DNA of 64,000 nt from Desulfobacterium sp. (lineage in GTDB: Bacteria > Desulfobacterota > Desulfobacteria > Desulfobacterales > Desulfobacteraceae): assembly GCA_016342325.1 (NCBI GenBank), contig JAEINR010000018.1:24797-88796 (forward strand), read 5' to 3'. The notes beneath the pieces are model-generated. The model saw nothing but the letters and a program-made list of their open reading frames with translations. It had not been told where the DNA came from and ran no database searches. Position numbers and translations under genes: made by a program. This document shows, piece by piece, positions 44,006-53,391 of this stretch (position 1 is the stretch's first letter; each line of letters opens with the position of its first letter).

Positions 44006-45363
44006 GGCAAAAACGATTCAGGCAGCTTCTCTTCTGCCAGGGCGATCTCCCTCACGGTCTTGCCTGTTTCAAAGGCGCGTTTTGCAATGGCGGCAGCCCT
44101 GTCGTATCCCACATGGGGGACAAGGTAGGTGGCCATTGCCAGACTCTTTTCGATGTTTGACTCACACACCGCCCGGTTTGCCGTAATGCCACCGATGCAT
44201 TTTTCAGCAAAAACCTCTGCCGCTGTTGCAAGAAGACCAATGGACTGCAACAGGTTATACCCGATCACGGGAAGCATGGTGTTTAACTCAAAAAAGCCTG
44301 CCTGGGCACCAATGGTGATGGTGGTGTCATTTCCCATCACCTGGGCGGCCACCTGGATCACCGCCTCGGGAATCACCGGGTTGACTTTTCCGGGCATGAT
44401 GGATGACCCCGGCTGAAGCCCGGGAAGATTGATCTCCCCGAGACCGGCCCTGGGCCCGGACCCGAGCCATCGAATGTCATTGGCGATTTTCAAGAGGCTC
44501 ACTGCAACGGTTTTTAACGCGCCGCTTGCCTCCACTGCCGCATCCTGGGCGCCCTGGGCTTCAAAATGGTTGGCTGCCTCACAAAAGGAATACCCGGTCT
44601 CTTCAGATATGGCTTGGATCACCTGTTGGGCGAACGCCGAATGGGTATTGACGCCGGTGCCCACGGCCGTCCCGCCAAGGGCCAGGGATGCCAGATGTTT
44701 TGACGCGGTTTTCATGCGAACAATACCCAACTCAACCTGTCTGGCATAGCCGGAGAATTCCTGGCCCAGGGTCATGGGCACGGCATCCTGGAGATGGGTT
44801 CTCCCGATTTTTTTCACGTCGGAAAAAAGGTCCGCCTTTTCAGAAAGTGCCGTGAACAGCTTTTCCAGGCCCGGCACCAGGCGGTTGCCGATCTCGACCC
44901 GGGCCGCCATATGGATCACCGACGGGATCACATCATTGCTGGACTGTCCCAGGTTGACATGATCATTGGGATGAACCGGGCTTTTCCCCTTTTTTTCACC
45001 CACGAGTATTTCATTGGCCCGGGTGGCAATCACTTCATTCATATTCATGTTGGTGGACGTACCCGAACCTGTCTGAAAGATGTCCACCACAAACTGGTCG
45101 TCAAGGGTGCCCGCCATCACATCCCGGGATGCGGTAACAATCGCCGTTGAGACCTGTTCATCCAGAAGCCCTAAGCGAAAGTTCACCCCGGCGGCAACCT
45201 TTTTCACCAGGGCCAGCATCCCTATAAAGGGCGGTTGAAAACCGATTCCACTGATCGGGAAGTTCTCAACCGCCCGCTGGGTGTTGGCGCCATAGTAGGC
45301 CGTCTTGGGCACACGGACCACCCCCATTGAATCCCTCTCGTTTCGCACGTTCTCATCATCCAT
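43987..45363 (-). CDS. fumC: Class II fumarate hydratase
   Basis: Fumarase of about 458 residues, iron-free class II type; it interconverts fumarate and malate. Conserved blocks: GSGTSTNMNMNEVIA, HPNDHVNLGQSSND and the lyase signature GSSIMPGKVNPV. Other members of the superfamily (aspartase) share these, but the spacing and HPND form fit FumC. The start is ATG 45363 (AAGGAAG upstream, wide spacing) or GTG 45405 (AAGGA, good spacing). The last five residues are encoded by a copy of the dispersed repeat, so the repeat may have inserted at the 3' end and trimmed or replaced the original tail. Confidence 0.93.
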   Translation of the reverse strand: MDDENVRNERDSMGVVRVPKTAYYGANTQRAVENFPISGIGFQPPFIGMLALVKKVAAGVNFRLGLLDEQVSTAIVTASRDVMAGTLDDQFVVDIFQTGSGTSTNMNMNEVIATRANEILVGEKKGKSPVHPNDHVNLGQSSNDVIPSVIHMAARVEIGNRLVPGLEKLFTALSEKADLFSDVKKIGRTHLQDAVPMTLGQEFSGYARQVELGIVRMKTASKHLASLALGGTAVGTGVNTHSAFAQQVIQAISEETGYSFCEAANHFEAQGAQDAAVEASGALKTVAVSLLKIANDIRWLGSGPRAGLGEINLPGLQPGSSIMPGKVNPVIPEAVIQVAAQVMGNDTTITIGAQAGFFELNTMLPVIGYNLLQSIGLLATAAEVFAEKCIGGITANRAVCESNIEKSLAMATYLVPHVGYDRAAAIAKRAFETGKTVREIALAEEKLPESFLPNLDKP

Positions 45364-45431
45364 GGCATCATCTTCCTTGGAACCGGTTATTATAGATGTT
45401 TGCACTCAAATTCCTTGGTTGTTTTAAACGG

Positions 45432-46418
45432 TTATAATTTCCATCCCCAGAAGGTTAAAAATCTGTCAAAATGCCACATGTCCGAGGCGCTTCTGTTCCA
45501 GGGTTTTAAACTGGTATAGAACGGTTTTCCCGTTTCTTTGCTGTCTTTATATGCCTTGTCGGTCCCGACAAAAAAATCCAGACTGATAAGGCTGAGGAAA
45601 AGGGTTTCCCAGTATTTTACCGAGCCTTTGACATACCCTTTCAGAATACCTTTTTCGTAATAAAAGCTTGTGGACCCGCCATTTATCGGAATTTCAGCAA
45701 GTGTGGCCATGGACACCACCGGCATTGCAACCCGGGTCATATCGTCCAGGGTATGGGCGTCAACCATTCGCATATCTGCGACCCTGTGAACGTCCGGACG
45801 AAGGGAAATCAACAGCCTTGGATCGCTTTTACTTTCATAATCAAGCATGCCGGGTAATGTCTCGCCATACACCCCAAAGGAACTTGTGTTCCATTTTTTC
45901 GGCAATGCATCCTTTGGCAGAAAAGAGGTGGGCACCATGGCAAGATAGCAACCGCAGGTGTGAGCCGTTGTGACAAGAACCGGTCTTTGACGGCTGTCCA
46001 GGGTGACAATAACCATCAAACCGACATTGTTTCCAAAACCCAGGTAAAAGGGAAACAAACTGGCAGGGATCCCAGGAAAATGGATACGATAAATCAGGTT
46101 GGTATATTCCCGGCGCGCTGTCTTAAACTTTTTTTCACTAAAATAGATGGCAGGATGATGGGTATCGATATAGATTTTTTCGTTTCCTGCACTGTCATAC
46201 CTGGCTGACGGGCGTCCGATCCGGTCATGGGAATGGGGGGTATCGGGAATGAGGAAAACAGGGGCAAATCCATGGAACCTCGATCTTTTTAAATCCGTTG
46301 GCACATACACAGCCGCAGTTGTAAGCGCCTTTGGAATCGACGGTCCATGGGAACAGGCCGTGGGCGATAGAAAGAGGAACAAAATCAAGATGGCATACCC
46401 TTTTATCACCGGCTTCAT
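45432..46418 (-). CDS. Lipoprotein of unknown function
   Basis: Protein of 328 residues with a lipoprotein signal (LILFLFLSPTAC-S). The mature part has no family I recognise. It contains HTCGCYLA near the middle and aromatic-rich stretches (GMLDYESKSDPRLLISLRPDVHRVADMRM). GGGGAGGGGGG precedes ATG 46418; the frame is open upstream but has no better site. The gene ends 27 bases before the alternative fumarase start on the same strand. Confidence 0.75.
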   Translation of the reverse strand: MKPVIKGYAILILFLFLSPTACSHGPSIPKALTTAAVYVPTDLKRSRFHGFAPVFLIPDTPHSHDRIGRPSARYDSAGNEKIYIDTHHPAIYFSEKKFKTARREYTNLIYRIHFPGIPASLFPFYLGFGNNVGLMVIVTLDSRQRPVLVTTAHTCGCYLAMVPTSFLPKDALPKKWNTSSFGVYGETLPGMLDYESKSDPRLLISLRPDVHRVADMRMVDAHTLDDMTRVAMPVVSMATLAEIPINGGSTSFYYEKGILKGYVKGSVKYWETLFLSLISLDFFVGTDKAYKDSKETGKPFYTSLKPWNRSASDMWHFDRFLTFWGWKL

Positions 46419-46449
46419 CCCCCCTCCCCTTTGCCACACTGCTATCCGG

Positions 46450-47049
46450 CTATCCCGCCCTTCCGTCGTCACACGGATCCTCGTTTTCATAGGGTCTTGA
46501 ATGCTCTGCAGTGGAGGTTTGAACACATATATTTTCATCTTCATCGCTCTTTTTCAGAAGAGCCAGGACCGCTTCATAATCAGGTTCGTTTGTCAGTTCT
46601 TCCACAAGTTTTGAATAGATCACCGTTCCCGTGCCATCAATGACCACAACCGCCCTTGCCATGAGCCCTGCCAGGGGGCCCTGGGTGATGCGAATCCCGT
46701 ATTTGTCGCCGAATTCCCTGTTTCGCAATTCCGAAACCGGGATCACATCCTTTAACCCTTCTGTTTCGCAGAACTGTGAATGGGCAAAGGGCAGATCCAG
46801 GGATACGCAGAGCACCACCGCATTTGGATAACTGCTGATTTCACTGTTAAAACGCCGGACCGAGGCCGAACATACCGGCGTGTCCACACTGGGAAAGATG
46901 TTCAGCACCACCTTTTTTCCGGCCACATCCATTAAAGAGATGTCGGAAAGATCGGTCTTGGTGAGCAGAAAATCTGGTGCTTTTTCTCCAACACTGGGTA
47001 ATTCGCCTACCGTGGTTGACGGATTCCCGTCAATCTTAAAGTTCGCCAT
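46450..47049 (-). CDS. tpx: Thiol peroxidase (Tpx) with a C-terminal extension
   Basis: Atypical two-Cys peroxiredoxin of 199 residues that removes peroxides with thioredoxin. The peroxidatic Cys lies in SVDTPVCSASVRRFN and the resolving Cys in QFCETEGLKD. The usual length is about 165, and here about 30 residues follow the normal end, with two more Cys (ENICVQ, EDPCDD). TAAGGAGGGTCGT precedes ATG 47049. Confidence 0.93.
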   Translation of the reverse strand: MANFKIDGNPSTTVGELPSVGEKAPDFLLTKTDLSDISLMDVAGKKVVLNIFPSVDTPVCSASVRRFNSEISSYPNAVVLCVSLDLPFAHSQFCETEGLKDVIPVSELRNREFGDKYGIRITQGPLAGLMARAVVVIDGTGTVIYSKLVEELTNEPDYEAVLALLKKSDEDENICVQTSTAEHSRPYENEDPCDDGRAG

Positions 47050-47306
47050 ACGACCCTCCTTATTGTCTTGAGATTTGCTAATTGTAACGGCTTTGGGGGA
47101 CCTTTTGTCAAGCTCAAATTTCCTTTTTTCCAAATCAAGGCCCATGGGATGCCATTAAGGTCACCATTATTTATTTACAAGGGGAATTCAGGCTTTATTA
47201 TATATGAATAGATCCCATTTCTTATCAAAACAGGCAATCTTGGTATCAATTGGAGTGCAAACAGTTATAGCAGCCCATGGCGACAGGGCGGGCGGGAAGG
47301 AACAGC

Positions 47307-48320
47307 ATGTATATTGCAAAACAGATCCACCAAAGAAGACCCCGATATACCCTACGGCAAACCTGCAGTAACCCGGACGGCAGCTTGACCTTCCAGGACC
47401 TGGCGGATTTGGGCGACACACCGTCCCTATTCATCGAATACCCCGGGGGCAACGCTTTTTACATTGCGGAAGCCCTTGTGGATCACCTGGAACAATCAGG
47501 GGTGGACGTGGACCCGGACCTTCTGGAGAGTCTCTTCTGGCCCTTTGTTGCTCCCAGGATTCGCAGGACCGTGGAGACGTTCCACAACCGCTCCCGGAAG
47601 ACGGTCAAGCGAAGCCAAGAAGAAAACGAGTCCCTCCAACGGTCCATCGCCTCCTTTGACAAACGCAGGCTCCACTACCTGAGATTCGGCACCATGGACC
47701 AGGGCCCGGTGGAAGCCATGCCAACGGCCATCATGAAAGACCTTGCAGGAAAGTGCCGGGACGAGATCGAACAGTATTTCCTCCGACAGGAGGCACAACT
47801 TGAGCCAACGGAACTGAAGTCCTACGTCTTTGCCGCCTTTGATCTCCATCGTTTCTTCATGGGCATCCTGGCGAAAAAGATGCCCCAGGCCCTGGACCAG
47901 GAGCGGGTGGACCGCTATTTTTTAGAGGAGATCTGCCGCCTCAATGAAAAGCTGTTCCAGGACGCTTCCCCGTCCATAGGGGCAGGCCTCCATCCCTATC
48001 TGGTTCGGTATCTCATCCTTTTTTTCGACCATGACTACCTCCACACCACCCTGCTGGACGAATTCACAAAGGACTTCATGGACCGCCACCGCTTTTTCAA
48101 GCCCCCTCCTCCCAAGCCCCTGTTCAGCTTGGACAAGGCTGCCGCCGTATTCGGACTGAACCCGGACGAGGTCGCCTCCATGACCCGGAAAAGCCTCACC
48201 CAAAGATACAGAACGCTGGCCCACACCCACCATCCGGACAAGGGAGGGAGCCCGGAACAATTCGTTGAACTCAACGAAGCCTTCCAGCGCCTGATTCGCA
48301 AGCTGGGCAAGGGGGATTAA
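47307..48320 (+). CDS. Protein with C-terminal J domain
   Basis: Protein of 337 residues. The last ~65 residues are a J domain: SLTQRYRTLAHTHHPDKGG has the HPD motif needed to stimulate DnaK. The first ~260 residues are helical and unlike known DnaJ zinc or client domains. It is therefore a class C (J-domain only) co-chaperone with a private N-terminal domain. GGAAGGAACAGC precedes ATG 47307. Confidence 0.85.
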   Translation: MYIAKQIHQRRPRYTLRQTCSNPDGSLTFQDLADLGDTPSLFIEYPGGNAFYIAEALVDHLEQSGVDVDPDLLESLFWPFVAPRIRRTVETFHNRSRKTVKRSQEENESLQRSIASFDKRRLHYLRFGTMDQGPVEAMPTAIMKDLAGKCRDEIEQYFLRQEAQLEPTELKSYVFAAFDLHRFFMGILAKKMPQALDQERVDRYFLEEICRLNEKLFQDASPSIGAGLHPYLVRYLILFFDHDYLHTTLLDEFTKDFMDRHRFFKPPPPKPLFSLDKAAAVFGLNPDEVASMTRKSLTQRYRTLAHTHHPDKGGSPEQFVELNEAFQRLIRKLGKGD

Positions 48321-48357
48321 CCCCCGTGGCCTCCGTCATCTTGTCATCCATCCAATG

Positions 48358-49095
48358 TTAAAACGGTTGTGCCGTCGGACGGATCACCACTTCGTTGACG
48401 CTGACCTCCAACGGCTGATTAACGGCAAAAACAATGGCGTCGGCGATGGCCTTGGGCTGTATGAATTGAAAATCCCCCAGGGCACCCTGCTCAAGAAACG
48501 GCTGAACCTCCGGGTCTGTGATGGTGCCCATGAGATTGGTCGCCACGGCACCCGGGCGGATCACCGTTGTTCGAAGGGTACCGGACATGGCAAATTCCTG
48601 GCGCAGGCCTTCGGTGATGGCTTCAACGGCAAACTTGGTGCCGCAATAGACGGCAGCGGTGGGCATCACCTTGATTCCGGCCACCGAAGAGACATTTATG
48701 ATATGCCCCCTGTTTTGCGCCTGCATGGCCGGCAAGACCGCACCGATTCCGTTCAGCACCCCTTTGATATTCACATCGATCATCCGGTCCCACTCATCTT
48801 CATGGAGGTTTTTCATGAATGACAGGGGCATGATTCCGGCGTTGTTGATAAGAACATCGATCCGGCCCCATTTTTCCAGGGCATTCCCAACCGCGGCTTT
48901 CACCTGGTTCCGGTCAGTGATATCCGCAGGACAGACAAGGGCCGAATGTCCCTGGGCTTCAAGCTCATCCCTTAACTTGACCAGCAGGGCTTCCCTGCGG
49001 GCAATAAGCACCACATTGAATCCGTTTTCGGCAAGGGCTTTGGCGGTGACTTCTCCGATGCCGGATGAGGCACCGGTTATGATGGCGGTTTTCAT
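48358..49095 (-). CDS. Short-chain dehydrogenase/reductase
   Basis: NAD(P)-dependent oxidoreductase of 245 residues. [15 protein letters not shown] is the Rossmann dinucleotide motif, [10 protein letters not shown] the NAG motif, and NVSSVAG...[13 protein letters not shown] carries the catalytic Ser-Tyr-Lys. AAAAGGAGAAATT precedes the ATG. Substrate unknown. An AraC-type regulator on the same strand lies just upstream. Confidence 0.92.
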   Translation of the reverse strand: MKTAIITGASSGIGEVTAKALAENGFNVVLIARREALLVKLRDELEAQGHSALVCPADITDRNQVKAAVGNALEKWGRIDVLINNAGIMPLSFMKNLHEDEWDRMIDVNIKGVLNGIGAVLPAMQAQNRGHIINVSSVAGIKVMPTAAVYCGTKFAVEAITEGLRQEFAMSGTLRTTVIRPGAVATNLMGTITDPEVQPFLEQGALGDFQFIQPKAIADAIVFAVNQPLEVSVNEVVIRPTAQPF

Positions 49096-49262
49096 AATTT
49101 CTCCTTTTGTTAATCGGCTATTGAGCCGGAAACGGTAGGGGTTTCCGACGTAAAGGGTTGGACCCTTCATCCATTGAGGAAGACAATAGCATCAAAGAAA
49201 AAGGGATGATGGCATGTTCTTGCTTATCTTTGGAATAATCTTGCGAAACCCGGAAAGGGGGG

Positions 49263-50207
49263 TTATACCCTGGCAAACACCCCGGGGGAGACGCCTTCGT
49301 TTCTCAGGAAAATCCGTCCGAAATGACTTTGATCATTGAATCCGAGCTCATGGGCCACGGCTGCTAGGGAACGTCCTTTTTTCAGCAGGACTTTTGCCTT
49401 TTGAGTTCGACTCTTGAGAAGGTATTGATGCGGTGTGTAGCCGATCTTCTCCTTAAAGCGACGGCTGAAGTGAAATTTGCTCATCCCGGCGGCGTTAGCA
49501 ACCTGGTCAAGGGAGATGTTTTCAGTCAGGTGGGCGGCGATGAACTCTTTCGCCCGGGCCATCTGGCGCTGTTCCAGGCTGGGACCGGACTCCCAGGATA
49601 AGGCGGTCCCTGCGTAGCGGGTAAGGTAGTGCACGGAAAACGCTGTCATCAGGGCATCCAAAAACATCCTGCCGTTGGGCCCCCCCGCCTCTGCTTCGGC
49701 AAGGAATGCCGTCAACAGGGCTTTGAGCTGGGGATCGTTAACGTTATGCCGGTTATGGAATTCCGTCCGAAGATCAGGGGGCGCGTCAGAGACCATATGC
49801 ATCAACGCACCCGGATCAATGGTAAGGCAGACAAACTCCTTGTATCCTTCAAATCGCTGGGAGAAGGCGCTGTCAGCCGGAAATACGGAGACATCGCCGG
49901 GACAGCTTTTCATTTTTTTAAATCTGCCGTTTTCCAGGGATTCCCACTCATAGGCAGGTCCGGTGACAAGGGAAAAGGCATGTACGGGAAACGCCTGCTT
50001 ATCCATGACCAGGTGATGTGCCACCGCGCGTTCCACCTGGATTCCCTGCCACCCAAGATCCCCACTGGAGGAGAGAATAGATAGGTCAAGTGATTGCCTG
50101 TCTGAACTTAATGTTTCGGTACCCATACGCTTCTGCATAAAATTCATATCAAAACAAAGAATGTGGTTAATGCCCGGCTGACGGTTGTTTTTCCTTCCTG
50201 GTACCAT
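49263..50207 (-). CDS. AraC-family transcriptional regulator
   Basis: Regulator of up to 314 residues with a C-terminal AraC/XylS DNA-binding domain (two helix-turn-helices: LDQVANAAGMSKFHFSRRFK and AAVAHELGFNDQSHFGRIF). The N-terminal half looks cupin-like. None of the possible starts (50207, 50147, 50138, 50123) has a good ribosome site; the longest is given. It may control the SDR gene downstream. Confidence 0.88.
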   Translation of the reverse strand: MVPGRKNNRQPGINHILCFDMNFMQKRMGTETLSSDRQSLDLSILSSSGDLGWQGIQVERAVAHHLVMDKQAFPVHAFSLVTGPAYEWESLENGRFKKMKSCPGDVSVFPADSAFSQRFEGYKEFVCLTIDPGALMHMVSDAPPDLRTEFHNRHNVNDPQLKALLTAFLAEAEAGGPNGRMFLDALMTAFSVHYLTRYAGTALSWESGPSLEQRQMARAKEFIAAHLTENISLDQVANAAGMSKFHFSRRFKEKIGYTPHQYLLKSRTQKAKVLLKKGRSLAAVAHELGFNDQSHFGRIFLRNEGVSPGVFARV

Positions 50208-50306
50208 TTTAAAAAGAGTTACTCAAGATGATTCTCTTTCTGTTGTTGACAAGCTTCTTTCAAATCGCTACATTCTGTTTTAACGATATACATACAAGGA
50301 TGACAA

Positions 50307-50651
50307 ATGAAGCAATTTATAAAAGTAATGAAAGCCCTTTCCGATCCCAACCGGGTGAAGATGATGAAGATTCTTCAGCCCCGCCCGCTTTGCGTGTGCG
50401 AAATCAAGGAGACCCTTGGGATTGCCCAGTCAACCGCCAGCAAGCACCTGAAGATGCTGGAAGATGCCGGACTTGTGAGAAGTTTCAAGGATGGACTATG
50501 GGTCAATTACTCCCTGGCTGACGGCAGTGATTCTCCCTATTCCGCCAACATGATCGGCAATCTGAAACACTGGCTGGAGGAGAAAGAGGAGATCAAGGAA
50601 TTGAACCGGATATTGCCCGGTATCAACCGGGAAGATATTGTCGGGAAATAA
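50307..50651 (+). CDS. arsR: ArsR-family metalloregulator
   Basis: Winged-helix repressor of 114 residues. The recognition helix region is IAQSTASKHLKMLEDAGLV, and the PLCVCEIKE motif is the As(III)/Sb(III)-sensing CxC of ArsR. AAGGATGACAA precedes the ATG. It heads a cluster of permease, thioredoxin-fold and Fe-S protein genes and should be released by trivalent arsenicals. Confidence 0.92.
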   Translation: MKQFIKVMKALSDPNRVKMMKILQPRPLCVCEIKETLGIAQSTASKHLKMLEDAGLVRSFKDGLWVNYSLADGSDSPYSANMIGNLKHWLEEKEEIKELNRILPGINREDIVGK

Positions 50652-50673
50652 TCACCACAAAAAAAAATTTATC

Positions 50674-50700
50674 ACCATATATCGATACATGACCATATAT
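50674..50700 (+). promoter_or_regulatory. ACCATATAT direct repeats before the permease gene
   Basis: ACCATATAT occurs at 50674-50682 and 50692-50700, 18 bases apart, around an ATCGAT. It may be a second regulator site between arsR and the permease gene. Confidence 0.35.
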
Positions 50701-50718
50701 AAAAAACCAGGAGAAGTT

Positions 50719-51789
50719 ATGGAACCAAAATCAACAACAAACATCTTTAACAAGGAAACCTGGGCCAATTTCGGCCTGTTGGCCACCCTGCCCCTCTGTG
50801 CCATCGGGGTTTATATCTGGTGGGTCATATATCATTACCTGCCAGACCTCTCCGCATGGGCAACCTACTCTATTTTGCCCCTGGAAAAAGGGTCCCACCT
50901 CGGGGCTTCGGTGGAATTCTTTCTGTATGATACACCCAAGGTGATGATGCTTTTGTTTCTGGTGGTTTTTGGTGTGGGCATCCTCAGAAGTTTTTTCACA
51001 CCGGAAAAAACAAGGGCGTTCCTGTCCGGCAAGAGTGAGTTTGCAGGCAATGTGTTTGCCGCCCTTCTGGGGATTGTGACCCCTTTTTGCTCCTGCTCGG
51101 CCGTGCCCCTGTTTATCGGGTTTGTAACCGCCGGGGTGCCCCTGGGTGTCACCTTCTCCTTTTTAATCGCAGCCCCCATGGTAAATGAGATCGCCCTGGG
51201 ACTTCTCTACGGCCTCCTGGGCTGGAAAGTGGCTGCCATCTATATGGGCACCGGACTCTTTATCGCAATCGTTGCAGGCTGGGTGATCGGCCGGCTCAAG
51301 CTTGAAAACCATATTGAAGACTGGGTCACCCAGGCCAATATCTCTGCCGTGTCCATTGAAGAAGAGAAACTCACCTTCAATGACCGAATCATATACGGCT
51401 GGGATGCCGTAAAAGAGATCATCGGCAGGGTCTGGATCTATGTCATCCTGGGCATTGCCGTGGGTGCGGGCATCCATGGGTTTGTCCCCCAGGGCGTGAT
51501 GGCGTCCATCATGGGCAAAGGCTCCTGGTGGTCGGTTCCCCTCTCTGTTGTGATCGGGGTCCCCATGTACTCCAATGCAGCAGGCATCATCCCGGTTGTG
51601 GAAGCGCTGCTTGGCAAGGGGGCGGCCCTTGGAACGGTCCTGGCGTTCATGATGAGTGTCATCGCCCTGTCCCTGCCTGAACTGGTGATCTTGAGGAAAG
51701 TGCTGAAACCCCGGCTGATTGCCACCTTCGTGGGGGTTGTTGCCAGCGGCATTCTTTTGGTCGGCTATCTATTCAACATGATCATTTGA
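50719..51789 (+). CDS. ArsP/UPF0718 (DUF318) permease
   Basis: Inner-membrane permease of 356 residues with about eight to ten membrane helices. The TPFCSCSAVPLFIGF motif with its Cys pair is the hallmark of the ArsP/SO_0444-type permease family, known for export of trivalent organoarsenicals. PMYSNAAGIIPVVEALL is the matching region in the second half. CAGGAGAAGTT precedes ATG 50719; an upstream in-frame ATG lacks this. Confidence 0.9.
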   Translation: MEPKSTTNIFNKETWANFGLLATLPLCAIGVYIWWVIYHYLPDLSAWATYSILPLEKGSHLGASVEFFLYDTPKVMMLLFLVVFGVGILRSFFTPEKTRAFLSGKSEFAGNVFAALLGIVTPFCSCSAVPLFIGFVTAGVPLGVTFSFLIAAPMVNEIALGLLYGLLGWKVAAIYMGTGLFIAIVAGWVIGRLKLENHIEDWVTQANISAVSIEEEKLTFNDRIIYGWDAVKEIIGRVWIYVILGIAVGAGIHGFVPQGVMASIMGKGSWWSVPLSVVIGVPMYSNAAGIIPVVEALLGKGAALGTVLAFMMSVIALSLPELVILRKVLKPRLIATFVGVVASGILLVGYLFNMII

Positions 51790-51834
51790 CATCCTCCGCC
51801 GCGAACAGACGGAGTTTTACAGCACAAAGGATAA

Positions 51835-51911
51835 AACCTGAATAGGACAAGCCAGCACCTAAAAAGGGTTCTGCTCCCTTGGCAAAACAATGCAAGGATC
51901 AGGACTAAGAA
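51835..51911 (-). repeat. Dispersed 75-bp repeat, diverged copy D
   Basis: AACCTGAATAGGACAAGCC, then GGGTTCTGCTCCCTTGGCAA and GGATCAGGACTAAGAA. All landmarks of the repeat are present with scattered changes. Confidence 0.55.
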
Positions 51912-51953
51912 GCGAGAATTCAATTAACAAAAACCTATATAAAGGAGTCAAAC

Positions 51954-52187
51954 ATGGAGATCAAAGTACTGGGTCCGGGTTGCGCAAAGTGCAACAAGAC
52001 CGCAAAGATGATTGAGGACGTTATCAAGGAAACCGGAGCGGATGCCACGGTGGAGAAAGTCACGGATATGATGCAGATCGCTTCCTACGGCGTCTTCGGC
52101 ACCCCGTCCGTGATCATCGATAACGATGTAAAATGCACGGGAAAAGTACCCAAAAAAGACGATATCAAAGCGTGGCTGAACAAATAG
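51954..52187 (+). CDS. Small thioredoxin-fold protein (redox-active disulfide type)
   Basis: Protein of 77 residues with GPGCAKCNKT (CxxC), and YGVFGTPSVIIDN carrying the cis-Pro region. It is the compact thioredoxin-like family often found beside ArsP/DUF318 permeases. No signal peptide, so cytoplasmic. It probably reduces the permease Cys pair or its substrate. AAGGAGTCAAAC precedes the ATG. Confidence 0.9.
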   Translation: MEIKVLGPGCAKCNKTAKMIEDVIKETGADATVEKVTDMMQIASYGVFGTPSVIIDNDVKCTGKVPKKDDIKAWLNK

Positions 52188-52252
52188 AGAGAAACAATAC
52201 AGACAGGGCCTGACCGGTTTGGGGAAGGCCCTTTCAAAAGGAGAAATTGAGT

Positions 52253-52657
52253 ATGGGGTTGAATAAATTTTATCTGTCATTCTGGAGTGTTGTCTTTGCC
52301 GTTGTTTTTCCGTTCACAGCCGTGTTGGCCGAAGATTTTTCCAATATCCCGGCAAAGGGGATGGTGACCATGGTGGACCTTGGCGCCAAGAAATGCGTTC
52401 CCTGCAAAATGATGGCACCCATCCTGGTAAAACTTGAGAAAGCCTATGAGGGCAAGGCCGCTGTTGTTTTTATCGATGTATGGGAGAACAGGGAACAGGG
52501 ACAAAAGTTTAAAATACGGGCAATTCCCACCCAGATATTTTTTGATGAACAGGGGAAAGAGGTGTTCCGGCATGTGGGTTATTTTGATGAGAAATCCATT
52601 GTTGAGCAAATGACCAAAATGGGCGTAGCAGCACCCAACCTTAATAAACAGGGATAA
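52253..52657 (+). CDS. Periplasmic thioredoxin-like protein
   Basis: Exported protein of 134 residues: signal peptide about 1-26 (ending AVLA-E), thioredoxin fold with AKKCVPCKMMAPIL (CxxC) and IRAIPTQIFFDEQG (cis-Pro). It should receive electrons across the membrane from the CcdA-like protein encoded next. AAAAGGAG precedes ATG 52253; TTG 52247 is too close to it. Confidence 0.9.
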   Translation: MGLNKFYLSFWSVVFAVVFPFTAVLAEDFSNIPAKGMVTMVDLGAKKCVPCKMMAPILVKLEKAYEGKAAVVFIDVWENREQGQKFKIRAIPTQIFFDEQGKEVFRHVGYFDEKSIVEQMTKMGVAAPNLNKQG

Positions 52658-52662
52658 TAAAG

Positions 52663-53373
52663 ATGCTGGATTCCGTCTTCATAACAGTCAATCAATGGAT
52701 GACCCAAGGCATTGCCCTTGCCTCGGTGGGTTGTTTTATATGGGGCATGATCAGCGTCCTTTTCAGCCCGTGTCATCTGGCATCGATTCCCCTCATCGTT
52801 GCCTATGTGGGTGGACAGGAACAGATATTAAAACCCAGGCAGGCAAGCCTCTATTCCATCCTGTTTACCCTTGGCCTGTTTACGACCATCGCCTTGATCG
52901 GGATCATTTGCGCGTTTCTCGGCCGGATGCTGGGGGATGTGGGAAATTACTGGCAGGTACTGGTGGGACTGATCTTGATCTGGGTGGCACTGGGGATGCT
53001 GGGTGTTGAAAAGTGTTCAATGTCCGGCAGCCTTTTATATAAGCTCAACTTGAGGGGACTGCTTGGGGCGTTTGTGTTGGGGCTGGCCTATGGGGTGCTC
53101 TCAGGATCCTGCACCTTCGGGTTTATTGCCCCCATCCTTGCCATTATTACGGTGCAGGAAAAGATCACCACCGGGATTCTCCTGATCGTCATCTTTGGCA
53201 TTGGACACTGCCTGCCCATTATGGTGGCTGGAAGCTCCACCGCTGTCGTAAAGAAACTGCTGGAAAACAGTGCATGGAATGGTGCAGGCCAGTGGTTTAG
53301 AAAGATTGCCGGTTCCATCATCATTTTGCTGGGAATCTACTTTATAGCGACACCGTTTTTAACCGCATTTTGA
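52663..53373 (+). CDS. CcdA/DsbD-type transmembrane thiol-electron carrier
   Basis: Membrane protein of 236 residues with six helices. The first carries SVLFSPCHLASIPLIVAYVG with the reactive Cys, and the fourth SGSCTFGFIAPIL with the second, the CcdA/DsbD-beta pattern. It moves electrons from cytoplasmic thioredoxin to periplasmic thiol proteins; with the thioredoxin-like gene 5 bases upstream it makes a complete relay. Confidence 0.92.
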   Translation: MLDSVFITVNQWMTQGIALASVGCFIWGMISVLFSPCHLASIPLIVAYVGGQEQILKPRQASLYSILFTLGLFTTIALIGIICAFLGRMLGDVGNYWQVLVGLILIWVALGMLGVEKCSMSGSLLYKLNLRGLLGAFVLGLAYGVLSGSCTFGFIAPILAIITVQEKITTGILLIVIFGIGHCLPIMVAGSSTAVVKKLLENSAWNGAGQWFRKIAGSIIILLGIYFIATPFLTAF

Positions 53374-53391
53374 AACCCGGAGGAGAGGCAT

